DNA of 64,000 bases from Bacteroidales bacterium (GTDB lineage: Bacteria; Bacteroidota; Bacteroidia; Bacteroidales; F082). Below are positions 53,261-61,196 of the stretch, in pieces (within the stretch, counting starts at the first letter, position 1; the number at the start of each line of letters is the position of its first letter). The position numbers and the translations under genes were made by a program. The notes beneath the pieces are model-generated. The model was not told the DNA's origin. It saw only the letters and a list, made by a program, of their open reading frames with translations, and did no database searches. The stretch lies in assembly GCA_023229245.1 (NCBI GenBank), contig JALNZU010000001.1:186001-250000 (forward strand). The letters are read 5' to 3'.

Positions 53261-54541
53261 ATGAAAAGCTGTCATCGTATCATTGTCCTTACCAGCCTGC
53301 TCTTTGTTCAAGCAACTGTTTTTTCTGATGAATTTCCTTTTGATTTTGAGGATAAAATATATCAAGAAACGGTTCAAACCGTAGTTTTATATCCGGAAGA
53401 TGATCCATTGAGTTATCCGCTGATCCAGCTACACGAGCCCGAGCTTCTACAACTCAAGTTTGATGTGTTGGGTGATATGGCCTATGTGTATCAATACACT
53501 ATCGTACACTGCACTTTCGATTGGAAACCAAGCAATCTGCGGGCGATAGAATATATTGAAGGTTTTGAAGACGACCGGATTCTGGACTACCGTTTTTCGC
53601 TCAACACCCTTACCCCATACGTGCATTACGACTTTAAGTTTCCTACCTCCTATTTAAAACCTATATTATCAGGTAATTATCTGTTGGTAGTATATGATGG
53701 ACAACTTACATCAGAAACTGTTTTATTTACCAAACGTTTTATGGTTTCCGATCCTGTAGTGGGAATACAGGCCAGCATACCTCAGCATCCGCGCAATCCG
53801 GCTTACACCAATACTGCCCAGCAACTTGATGTAGAAATACATGCTGCAGGTTTCTTCACAGGCAAGCCAATGCAGGCATTTCAATTGGTCATGATGCAAA
53901 ACAGCCGGTGGGATAATATAAAATCAGGGCTCAGGCCCAGTCATACCTATACCGATAAACTCACCTATGAATATATGGATGAAACTGTGTTTGAAGCCGC
54001 CAACCAATGGCGTAATTTTGATATGAAAAGCTTTAAATATCAGTCGGAGCGTATTGAAAGAATTTTTGTTGAACCCGAATATTATACTGTTCGCCTTTGG
54101 GCCGATCAAAGCCGTATAAGAAAAGCCCATTTATCGGAGCCCGATCTTTTTGGCAGAAAGCTTATCCAGGCACGCCATGATCAGGATACTGATATTGAAG
54201 GCGATTATGCTTGGGTAGAATTTTTCCTGAATTATGAGGCACCACTCACACATGGGGAAATTTATGTGATAGGGGCACTCAATGATGGCTTGATAAACCG
54301 CACAAACAGAATGGCTTATAACTACAAGCTGAAGGGATATCAGCTTTCACTTTTTCTTAAACAAGGCTATTATAATTATTTATATGCCATACGTGAACCG
54401 GAGCAATCGTTTGCTTCTACCGAGCTCACCGAAGGCAACCATTGGGACACCCAGAACGAATATCTCATCCTGTTTTATTATAATCAGCCCGGCACAGCCT
54501 ACGATCAGTTGATTGGCCATAAGATCATATTCTCTCATTGA
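53261..54541 (+). CDS. DUF5103 type IX secretion system plug protein
   Basis: After a signal peptide (about 1-22) the 426-residue protein shows the DUF5103 pattern: YQETVQTVVLYP, LKFDVLGD, YQYTIVHCTFDWKPSNL, IEYIEGFEDDRILDYRFSLNTL and YVHYDFKFP. It ends with a starch-binding-like beta domain. In the T9SS this protein plugs the SprA translocon pore before substrate arrives. It is upstream of priA with an 11-base gap between the stop and the priA ATG, so the two may be cotranscribed. Confidence 0.9.
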   Translation: MKSCHRIIVLTSLLFVQATVFSDEFPFDFEDKIYQETVQTVVLYPEDDPLSYPLIQLHEPELLQLKFDVLGDMAYVYQYTIVHCTFDWKPSNLRAIEYIEGFEDDRILDYRFSLNTLTPYVHYDFKFPTSYLKPILSGNYLLVVYDGQLTSETVLFTKRFMVSDPVVGIQASIPQHPRNPAYTNTAQQLDVEIHAAGFFTGKPMQAFQLVMMQNSRWDNIKSGLRPSHTYTDKLTYEYMDETVFEAANQWRNFDMKSFKYQSERIERIFVEPEYYTVRLWADQSRIRKAHLSEPDLFGRKLIQARHDQDTDIEGDYAWVEFFLNYEAPLTHGEIYVIGALNDGLINRTNRMAYNYKLKGYQLSLFLKQGYYNYLYAIREPEQSFASTELTEGNHWDTQNEYLILFYYNQPGTAYDQLIGHKIIFSH

Positions 54542-54551
54542 CCTGTCCTTT

Positions 54552-57044
54552 ATGTCGTCCGAATCGTTTCATCCCTTATTTGCTGATGTGATCGTTCCAG
54601 TACCCATTCCGGGTATGTTCACCTATCGTGTACCCAAAAAGTTAGAAAAAGATGTCATGACAGGGCAAAGAGTAATTGTCCAGTTTGGGGCTAAAAAAAT
54701 CTATGCCGGAATAATACGACGCATTCACTCTATTCTTCCATCTGCAACTGCTGTCAAATACATCCTGGATATATTAGATGAGACTGCAATTTTGGGCGAA
54801 CAACAGTTAGTATTTTGGGACTGGATCTGTCAATATTATATGTGCTTTCCCGGTGAGGTGATGACGGCAGCCCTGCCATCAGCGCTCAAGCTATCAAGCA
54901 GCTCGGCCATTGGACTACATCCCGGTTTTAGTATTGATATGCACGCTCTTTCCGACCATGAATTTCTGATTATTGAAGCACTTGATATTCAGCACAGGCT
55001 CACTCTTGATGAAGTAAGCAAGATACTTGGATTCAAAAAGATCATGCCGTTGGTGAAAACCATGATAGAAAAGTCGTATATCCTGATGGAAGAGACTCTG
55101 AATGAACAATATAAGCCTAAGCAGGAACGAGTAGTTTTAATATCGGAAGAATACAAAGATGAAGAAAAATTGTCGTTGCTAATGGACCAGCTTGGGAAAC
55201 GGGCATATAAACAAATGGAACTATTGATGGTATATTTAGCAGAGACCCAGTTTCCACTAAAAAAGGCAAGGGCTGTTCCGGTTGCCACTCTACTGAAGCG
55301 TGCCAAAGCGTCTAACAACCAACTCAAAGCTTTAGAAGATAAAGGTGTTTTTTCTATTGATACTATGACAGTCAGTCGGTTACCTAGCTATACCAGTAGC
55401 GTCAGTCCCGATACTATTCAACTCACTCCCCATCAGCAAGAAGGGTTGGATCAAATTAAGGAGCAGTTTAAATTGCATCAGGTAGTCTTATTACATGGGA
55501 TCACCTCAAGCGGTAAAACCGAGCTGTATATCAAACTCATACACGAGGCTATCCAAAACGGGCAACAAGTGTTGTATCTGCTTCCTGAGATAGCCCTTAC
55601 AACGCAGATCATCGACCGCCTGAAACATTATTTCGGAGCTGCAATAGGGGTATATCACTCGCGGTACAACGCCAATGAAAAGGTTGAGATATGGAATAAG
55701 GTTCTCTCTTCTGAGGCCGACAAATCCTACCAGATTGTTATAGGACCACGTTCGGCTCTATTCCTTCCTTTCACCCGTCTGGGCCTTATTATCATAGATG
55801 AGGAGCATGATCCATCCTACAAACAGGTTGACCCAGCTCCCCGATATCATGCCCGCGATGCAGCCATCATGCATGCCACATCTTTGGGCGCCAAAGTATT
55901 GTTAGGCTCGGCCACACCTGCCTTTGAAAGCTATTTTAATGCTCAAAGCGGAAAATATGGATATGTTACCCTCACTGAGCGATATGGCAAATTGCAGCTT
56001 CCGGAAATTACTATAGTAAATCTAAGAGAAGAGGTCAGGCGTAAGACTATAAAGTCGCATTTTAGTGCTCCCCTGCTTACCGAAATAAAACACGCACATA
56101 CCAACAATGAACAGGTCATCCTTTTCCAGAACAGAAGAGGTTTCTCGTTGCGATTGGAATGCGATATTTGCCATTATGTTCCTCAATGTCGCAACTGCGA
56201 TGTCAGCTTGATTTATCACAAACATCAAAACATGCTGCGTTGCCACTATTGCGGATTTGGTATGGCCGTACCCTCTGAATGCCCGCAATGCCATAGTACA
56301 TCAGTGAAAATGCATGGTTTCGGGACAGAAAAGATTGAAGAAGAATTAGGACTGATTATGCCCGAGCTGAAGATTGCCCGACTTGACCTGGATACTACCA
56401 GAAAAAAATATGGGTTTCAGGAAATATTAGAAGCATTTGGAAGTGGAAAAACCGATGTATTGGTTGGCACTCAAATGGTAACCAAAGGATTAGACTTTGA
56501 CAAGGTTAAGATTGTGGGTATTATGAATGCCGATAATATGCTTTCGTATCCTGATTTCAGGGCTTTCGAACGAAGCTTTCAGTTGATGGCACAAGTTAGC
56601 GGACGTGCCGGACGAAAAAACGAACAAGGAAAAGTCATCATACAAACCTATCAGCCAAACCATGAACTGCTGAAATTTGTGATGGACAACAACTATGAGA
56701 TGCTGTACAAACAACAACTTATTATTAGAAAACGGTTTAAATACCCGCCATTTTATAGGCTTATTGAAATCAAACTGAGCCATCGCGATCAGCACCTAAT
56801 CAACCGGGCAGCCTTTGAACTAGCTAACGAGCTACGGAAAATATTTAAAAACAACCTGTTAGGACCCGAGTTTCCAATAGTAGCCCGAATAAAAAATCAA
56901 TATTTCAAACAAATATTAATAAAGTTCCCAAGAAATCAGTCCGACACAGAAGTAAAATCAATCATAGCCGAAAAGCTTCATTTGTTTCACCTCAATCGGG
57001 AGTTTAAATCAGTACGCATATTTGTCAATGTCGATCCTCAGTAG
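54552..57044 (+). CDS. priA: Primosomal protein N' (replication restart helicase)
   Basis: PriA reloads the replicative helicase at stalled forks. From the ATG at 54552 the protein has 830 residues: an N-terminal DNA-binding domain, Walker A GITSSGKTELY, the DEEH-type box IIIDEEHDPSYKQ, and paired zinc motifs (CDICHYVPQCRNC, CHYCGF, CPQC). Helicase motifs GTQMVTKGLDF and MAQVSGRAGR follow. An upstream in-frame start at 54513 would overlap the plug gene and is not needed. Confidence 0.95.
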   Translation: MSSESFHPLFADVIVPVPIPGMFTYRVPKKLEKDVMTGQRVIVQFGAKKIYAGIIRRIHSILPSATAVKYILDILDETAILGEQQLVFWDWICQYYMCFPGEVMTAALPSALKLSSSSAIGLHPGFSIDMHALSDHEFLIIEALDIQHRLTLDEVSKILGFKKIMPLVKTMIEKSYILMEETLNEQYKPKQERVVLISEEYKDEEKLSLLMDQLGKRAYKQMELLMVYLAETQFPLKKARAVPVATLLKRAKASNNQLKALEDKGVFSIDTMTVSRLPSYTSSVSPDTIQLTPHQQEGLDQIKEQFKLHQVVLLHGITSSGKTELYIKLIHEAIQNGQQVLYLLPEIALTTQIIDRLKHYFGAAIGVYHSRYNANEKVEIWNKVLSSEADKSYQIVIGPRSALFLPFTRLGLIIIDEEHDPSYKQVDPAPRYHARDAAIMHATSLGAKVLLGSATPAFESYFNAQSGKYGYVTLTERYGKLQLPEITIVNLREEVRRKTIKSHFSAPLLTEIKHAHTNNEQVILFQNRRGFSLRLECDICHYVPQCRNCDVSLIYHKHQNMLRCHYCGFGMAVPSECPQCHSTSVKMHGFGTEKIEEELGLIMPELKIARLDLDTTRKKYGFQEILEAFGSGKTDVLVGTQMVTKGLDFDKVKIVGIMNADNMLSYPDFRAFERSFQLMAQVSGRAGRKNEQGKVIIQTYQPNHELLKFVMDNNYEMLYKQQLIIRKRFKYPPFYRLIEIKLSHRDQHLINRAAFELANELRKIFKNNLLGPEFPIVARIKNQYFKQILIKFPRNQSDTEVKSIIAEKLHLFHLNREFKSVRIFVNVDPQ

Positions 57045-57085
57045 CATCGCTTATTTCAGGCTGTCTGAGTGTTTTAAAGTATAGG

Positions 57086-57514
57086 TTAATGATACAACTT
57101 CAGTTCTTTCTTTTTATAGTTGATCACTGCGTTATATTTGTTTAGAATATCGCCTCCTATGACTGCATGGATCAATGGAAGCTCAAGGGTTTGATACGAT
57201 TGATGCACAAACTGTAAATCAATTATCACTGCATCGTAGTCCACTATTTCAAGGCTGCCTAATCGCAGCTGTTCTAAACGGGTTGTATGTGTGGGCATGC
57301 TATCGGTACCCAATCCGGTAGAAAACTTCCCAATCTCTGATATATCAGCTGTCTTAACATAATCTAAGATCAGCTTTTTGTCGAATACCGTACGTGATGC
57401 TCCAGTATCAATTAAAAATGTTGCAGGATTATAATGAATCTCACCCGAAACTATCAGATGAAACCCATCACTTTCGATAGGCAAAATGACTAAAGGAATA
57501 ATGCTGATTTTCAT
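57086..57514 (-). CDS. Single-domain retropepsin-like aspartic protease
   Basis: The 142-residue protein has the active-site motif FLIDTGAS with Asp36 and the C-terminal flap-like segment HAVIGGDILNKYNAVINY. Retropepsins act as dimers. There is no signal peptide, so it may be cytosolic. Its target is unknown. A TTG at 57532 could extend it by six residues; the ATG at 57514 is preferred. Confidence 0.82.
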   Translation of the reverse strand: MKISIIPLVILPIESDGFHLIVSGEIHYNPATFLIDTGASRTVFDKKLILDYVKTADISEIGKFSTGLGTDSMPTHTTRLEQLRLGSLEIVDYDAVIIDLQFVHQSYQTLELPLIHAVIGGDILNKYNAVINYKKKELKLYH

Positions 57515-57658
57515 TTGTTCACAGTATTGCAATTAGCTGTGGTTAAGCAGCTTCGACACTTATAAATGATAGAACTGTCATATCTTGCCTTACAGTTTTT
57601 TCATCCACAATGCAGCGCAGAATTTGATTATAAGATAGTGTGAGTCAGTTGCATTCCA

Positions 57659-58372
57659 TCAGAAGTTTGGCTTTAGCGCATATTTCTGATAGAAATCATC
57701 AATAATTTTCACTGCTTCTTCTGCGGTATCTACTATGGTAAAAATCTCGAGATCTTCCCGGCCGATGTTTTTTTCCTCTAACATAGTGGTTTGAATCCAC
57801 GAGAATAGCCCTTCCCAGTATTTTTTGCCTACTATAACTATTGGGAATCGCACTAATTTTTGTGTCTGTATCAGTGTGATTGCTTCAAACAGTTCATCCA
57901 TAGTTCCAAAGCCCCCGGGCAACACTATATAGCCTTGTGAGTATCTCATAAACATCACTTTACGCACAAAGAAATACTGGTATTCGATATATTTGTCAGG
58001 GTCAATGAATGGATTTGGCTTTTGTTCAAATGGGAGGTCAATATTTACGCCTACTGATTTACCTCCTGCAAAGTGAGCTCCTTTATTGCCGGCTTCCATA
58101 ATACCCGGGCCACCTCCTGTGATAATACCAAATCCTTTTTTGGTCAACAGATATGCAATTTCTTCGGTCAGCCGATATGTAGGGTGATCAGATCGGGTTC
58201 GTGCCGATCCAAAAATAGCTACACACGGGCCTATACGGGCAAGTTTTTCAAATCCATCTACAAACTCAGACATAATCTTAAAGACCGACCAGGAATCATG
58301 GCTTTTGATCTCATTCCATGTTTTAGGCTTAAAAGCCCGACGTATCATCTGTTCTTCTTCTCTTTTATCCAT
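57659..58372 (-). CDS. LOG-family nucleotide phosphoribohydrolase (TIGR00730)
   Basis: The 237-residue protein has the lysine-decarboxylase-like/LOG motifs GGGPGIMEAGNKGA and PGGFGTMDELFE. LOG enzymes hydrolyse nucleoside 5'-monophosphates such as cytokinin ribotides to the base and ribose 5-phosphate; bacterial substrates are often undefined. The ATG at 58372 is preferred over the adjacent TTG at 58375. A -7 box (58412) and a strong dyad (58479) lie upstream. Confidence 0.9.
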   Translation of the reverse strand: MDKREEEQMIRRAFKPKTWNEIKSHDSWSVFKIMSEFVDGFEKLARIGPCVAIFGSARTRSDHPTYRLTEEIAYLLTKKGFGIITGGGPGIMEAGNKGAHFAGGKSVGVNIDLPFEQKPNPFIDPDKYIEYQYFFVRKVMFMRYSQGYIVLPGGFGTMDELFEAITLIQTQKLVRFPIVIVGKKYWEGLFSWIQTTMLEEKNIGREDLEIFTIVDTAEEAVKIIDDFYQKYALKPNF

Positions 58373-58411
58373 CAATAAAAATGTTATAAGGGGTAGTAAG
58401 TTTCAATCAGG

Positions 58412-58419
58412 CAAAAGTA
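58412..58419 (-). promoter_or_regulatory. Putative -7 box for the LOG gene
   Basis: On the minus strand this reads TACTTTTG, 39 bases before the ATG. Confidence 0.5.
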
Positions 58420-58478
58420 GCTTCGATCATACACTAGTAAACCTAATGAGCAAAACATTTTCTTGCCTCACTATACAT

Positions 58479-58499
58479 TTTTTGAATCATTGATTCAAA
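58479..58499. repeat. Perfect 10-bp dyad around one base, upstream of the LOG gene
   Basis: TTTTGAATCA (58479-58488) and TGATTCAAAA (58490-58499) are exact reverse complements around T58489. It has no following T-run and sits about 84 bases upstream of the predicted LOG transcript start, so it looks like an operator. The 272-base gap between trxB and the LOG gene otherwise holds the trxB terminator. Confidence 0.75.
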
Positions 58500-58586
58500 A
58501 TAACTAAAACGCATTTCATTCTGCTATTATTCAGCATGCGTAAGTCATTAAAGGAACGAAAATACATATTTTGCCTTATCAAATGC

Positions 58587-58626
58587 AAAAGGTTATTCCT
58601 TTAATTAAAGGAATAACCTTTTTTTC
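58587..58626 (-). terminator. Rho-independent terminator of trxB
   Basis: A perfect 36-base palindrome with GGTTATTCC and GGAATAACC arms and A/T-runs on both sides lies 18 bases past the trxB stop. It can act in both directions. Confidence 0.92.
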
Positions 58627-58644
58627 TAATAATTTGATTTGTCA

Positions 58645-59601
58645 TTAATCATCCTGTGCTGCCAGAAATCGTTCGGCTTCCAAAGCTGCCATACTGCCTG
58701 TACCAGCTGCTGTAACAGCCTGACGGAATATCTTATCCTGCACATCACCGCAGGCAAAGATGCCGGGAATATTAGTAGCCGTCGAATCAGGTTTGGTGAT
58801 AATATATCCGATTTCATCCATGTCTAACACATCTATGAAAAGTTCGCTATTAGGTTTGTGTCCTATTGCCAAAAAGAATCCGTCAACATTAATTACTTTT
58901 TCTTCCTTAGTTTTATTATTTATCAGTCTTGCACCTTTCAAGGTTTTCATAAACCCGTTTTCTTCTCCAAAAAGTTCTACTGTTTCGTGATTCCATAGCA
59001 CCTCAATATTCGGACTGTTAAAGATTCTTTTTTGCATTACTTTTGAGGCTCTCAGTTCATCGCGTCGAACGATCAGATAAACTTTTTTAGCGAGTTTAGC
59101 CAGATAGGTAGCTTCTTCAGCTGCTGTATCACCGCCTCCTACTACAGCCACATCTTTTCCTTTATAAAAGAACCCATCGCAGGTAGCGCATGCTGATACG
59201 CCTCCTCCTTTAAATTTTTCTTCTGTTTCCAGGCCAAGATATTTAGCTGTAGCACCTGTTGCTATGATGATGGTCTCAGCTGTCATTTGCTTTCCGTCGT
59301 CGGCCTGCACTTTGAACGGGCGCTGTGAGGTATCAACCGATGTGATCATACCCCATCGTATATCAGAGCCAAATCGTTCGGCTTGGTTTTTCAGGTCTTC
59401 CATCATCTCAGGGCCAGTGATCCCGCCTGGGTAGCCCGGAAAATTCTCTACTTCAGTAGTGGTAGTCAGTTGGCCTCCGGGCTGAATACCTTGATATAAT
59501 ACTGGCTTCATATCAGCGCGGGCAGCATAAATGGCAGCCGTATATCCGGCAGGCCCCGATCCAATGATCAAACATTGAAGGTGTTCAGATTGTGTACTCA
59601 T
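58645..59601 (-). CDS. trxB: Thioredoxin-disulfide reductase
   Basis: TrxB reduces thioredoxin with NADPH via FAD and a redox disulfide in the cytosol. From the ATG at 59601 it has 318 residues with IIGSGPAGYTAAIYAARA, CATC at 138-141, VVGGGDTAAEEATYL and GIFACGDVQDKIFRQAVTAAGTG in family order. The frame stays open for another 126 codons upstream to 59982, but that stretch is antisense to a tRNA. The -7 box at 59668 supports the shorter form. Confidence 0.96.
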   Translation of the reverse strand: MSTQSEHLQCLIIGSGPAGYTAAIYAARADMKPVLYQGIQPGGQLTTTTEVENFPGYPGGITGPEMMEDLKNQAERFGSDIRWGMITSVDTSQRPFKVQADDGKQMTAETIIIATGATAKYLGLETEEKFKGGGVSACATCDGFFYKGKDVAVVGGGDTAAEEATYLAKLAKKVYLIVRRDELRASKVMQKRIFNSPNIEVLWNHETVELFGEENGFMKTLKGARLINNKTKEEKVINVDGFFLAIGHKPNSELFIDVLDMDEIGYIITKPDSTATNIPGIFACGDVQDKIFRQAVTAAGTGSMAALEAERFLAAQDD

Positions 59602-59667
59602 ACGTATAATTTTTTTGGTATTCTTATCGAAAACAATGCCAGTGTGTAGTAGATGAAAAAAGGAGTG

Positions 59668-59675
59668 CAAAAATA
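59668..59675 (-). promoter_or_regulatory. Putative -7 box for trxB
   Basis: On the minus strand this reads TATTTTTG, 67 bases before the ATG. A TTTG lies 23 bases upstream. Confidence 0.5.
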
Positions 59676-59771
59676 CAATATTGTCGGATAAGTGATGACA
59701 AAGTGGCACAACTGCTTTGCGCCATTGTTGAATCATGAATCCATATGCACAAAAATATCTGCTTAAAATTG

Positions 59772-59802
59772 TTGCACCACAGCCTGAAATAGTATATATT
59801 TG
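59772..59802 (+). promoter_or_regulatory. Promoter of tRNA-Pro
   Basis: TTG (59772-59774) followed after 20 bases by TATATTTG (59795-59802) is a full match to the Bacteroidota consensus, ending 18 bases before the tRNA. Confidence 0.8.
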
Positions 59803-59820
59803 CACCGCAATTTTATTGTT

Positions 59821-59894
59821 CGGGGCGTGGTGCAGTTGGCTAGCATTCTTGCATGGGGTGCAAGCGGTCGCCCGTTCGAGTCGGGCCGCTCCGA
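59821..59894 (+). tRNA. tRNA-Pro (anticodon GGG)
   Basis: All arms fold. The acceptor stem is CGGGGCG with CGCTCCG (one G-T), the D stem GTGC with GCAT, and the anticodon stem CTTGC with GCAAG around loop ATGGGGT. The T stem is GCCCG with CGGGC around TTCGAGT, with discriminator A. The anticodon GGG reads CCC and CCU proline codons. The CCA end is not encoded. It is transcribed alone, from its own promoter to its own terminator. Confidence 0.95.
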
Positions 59895-59898
59895 CAAT

Positions 59899-59935
59899 AA
59901 GGCGTTCAGCTATGTAAAGCCGAACGCCTTTTTTA
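59899..59935 (+). terminator. Rho-independent terminator of tRNA-Pro
   Basis: AAGGCGTTC (59899-59907) pairs with GAACGCCTT (59922-59930), followed by a T-run. Confidence 0.92.
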
Positions 59936-60063
59936 TGAACCAAAACAAATAAAGACATATCCAAAAAAAGAATAGGAAACAAAACCTTTCACACAAATGC
60001 AACTATTGTGGGTATCAGTAAAAGATTTTATTGAAGAATTGGAAGGTGCTGTATGCTTTTTTC

Positions 60064-60071
60064 TATTTTTG
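60064..60071 (+). promoter_or_regulatory. Putative -7 box for the heme-binding gene
   Basis: TATTTTTG lies 50 bases before the ATG at 60122; a TTG occurs 22 bases upstream of it. Confidence 0.5.
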
Positions 60072-60121
60072 AAGTCAAAACAACACCAAATACTTTATTC
60101 ATTCAATAATTCTTCTGAAAG

Positions 60122-60580
60122 ATGAAAAAATATATAGTGATTATCAGCATCCTTGTCCTTTTCGGATTAGCTCAGTTCATTCGGCCTGAACGCAACCAAC
60201 AAACCATTCCCAGCCGATACGATATATTCCACCTAACCGACACTCCAGCACAAATAGTTTCATCAATACGAACTGCATGCTATAACTGCCATTCCAATTC
60301 AACAACTTATCCATGGTACGCAAGCATCTCACCGGTTTCATGGCTGATTGACCGACATATAATAGAAGCAAAAAGTGAATTGAATTTTTCGGAATGGATC
60401 TTATATAGCAAAGAAGAACAGGAAACACTTTTATTAGAGTTGATAGAGGTTTTAGAGAAAAGCAAGATGCCGCCCAAGCCCTACCTGTGGCTGCACGCCG
60501 AAGCTAAATTTGATCAGGCTACAACAGATATGATCATTCATTGGGCACGAGACAAAAAACAGCAAGTCCAATTGAATTAA
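60122..60580 (+). CDS. Haem_bd-domain protein (c-type heme)
   Basis: The 152-residue protein has an N-terminal signal/anchor helix and a CYNCH heme-c motif at 53-57 in the family context CYNCHSNSTTYPWYASISPVSW. It matches the Haem_bd domain of Bacteroidota. It is presumably periplasmic and membrane-tethered and may serve as an electron carrier or redox sensor. No partner gene is adjacent. Confidence 0.9.
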   Translation: MKKYIVIISILVLFGLAQFIRPERNQQTIPSRYDIFHLTDTPAQIVSSIRTACYNCHSNSTTYPWYASISPVSWLIDRHIIEAKSELNFSEWILYSKEEQETLLLELIEVLEKSKMPPKPYLWLHAEAKFDQATTDMIIHWARDKKQQVQLN

Positions 60581-60833
60581 GGTGCCGAGACCAGCTGTTG
60601 CTACACCATAGATCATACCCGATAAAGATCAGGTAGATCTGAAAAAAACTTGATGCGATAAATTTATTCAGGTAAGAAATACCCTTTACTCTTTCGTCAG
60701 CCAAAAAAAGATCAAACAAGATAATTTTATATAATACTGTCAACCAAGGAGATAGTTCATACTTTATTCGCTATGGACCTTTTTTTTTAAAAATTTCAGT
60801 ACTTTGTATTGCATAGTATTAAAATAATAAAAC

Positions 60834-60841
60834 TACCTTTG
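60834..60841 (+). promoter_or_regulatory. Putative -7 box touching the padR start codon
   Basis: TACCTTTG ends 4 bases before the padR ATG, so the transcript start would fall at or very near the ATG, suggesting leaderless mRNA. A TTG lies 22 bases upstream. Confidence 0.5.
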
Positions 60842-60845
60842 CGGC

Positions 60846-61196
60846 ATGAAATCAGAAAAGAATATTTCACAAATGCGCAAAGGGGTTTTGGAGCTTTGTA
60901 TTTTAGCCATTATTGCCCAGAGCGAGGAAGTCTATTCCTCTGACATTTTGGAGCAACTGAAACAGGCAGAGCTTATCGTGGTTGAGGGTACACTTTATCC
61001 GCTACTGACCCGGCTTAAAAACGATGGTATGCTCAGTTACAGATGGGAGGAATCGAGATCGGGGCCTCCGCGTAAGTATTTTCGTATCAGCGCTCAAGGT
61101 CAGCAATTATTGTCCCAGCTTACTCAGACATGGGAGGCAATGACCGAAGCTGTTTCCCAAATCCTTTATCCAAGCAACAAAAATCACAACGTATGA
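60846..61196 (+). CDS. PadR-family transcriptional regulator
   Basis: The 116-residue winged-helix protein has the PadR start QMRKGVLELCILAIIA, the EEVYSSDILEQLKQAE recognition region, VVEGTLYPLLTRLKNDGML and SRSGPPRKYFRISAQG. It likely represses its own operon. Its stop overlaps the pspC start (ATGA), the standard arrangement of these two genes in Bacteroidota. Confidence 0.94.
   Translation: MKSEKNISQMRKGVLELCILAIIAQSEEVYSSDILEQLKQAELIVVEGTLYPLLTRLKNDGMLSYRWEESRSGPPRKYFRISAQGQQLLSQLTQTWEAMTEAVSQILYPSNKNHNV

Noticed and set aside
57573..57601. Hairpin AACTGT/ACAGTT followed by T-run
   Set aside because: Six-base stem with low GC in plus orientation, while both flanking genes run minus; probably chance.
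59735..59917. Plus-strand open frame over the tRNA
   Set aside because: It is the tRNA-Pro gene and promoter read as protein; no family or signal.
59602..59982. N-terminal extension of the trxB frame upstream of 59601
   Set aside because: It is antisense to tRNA-Pro and its terminator, lies across the trxB -7 box, and family members start at the MSTQSEH position.
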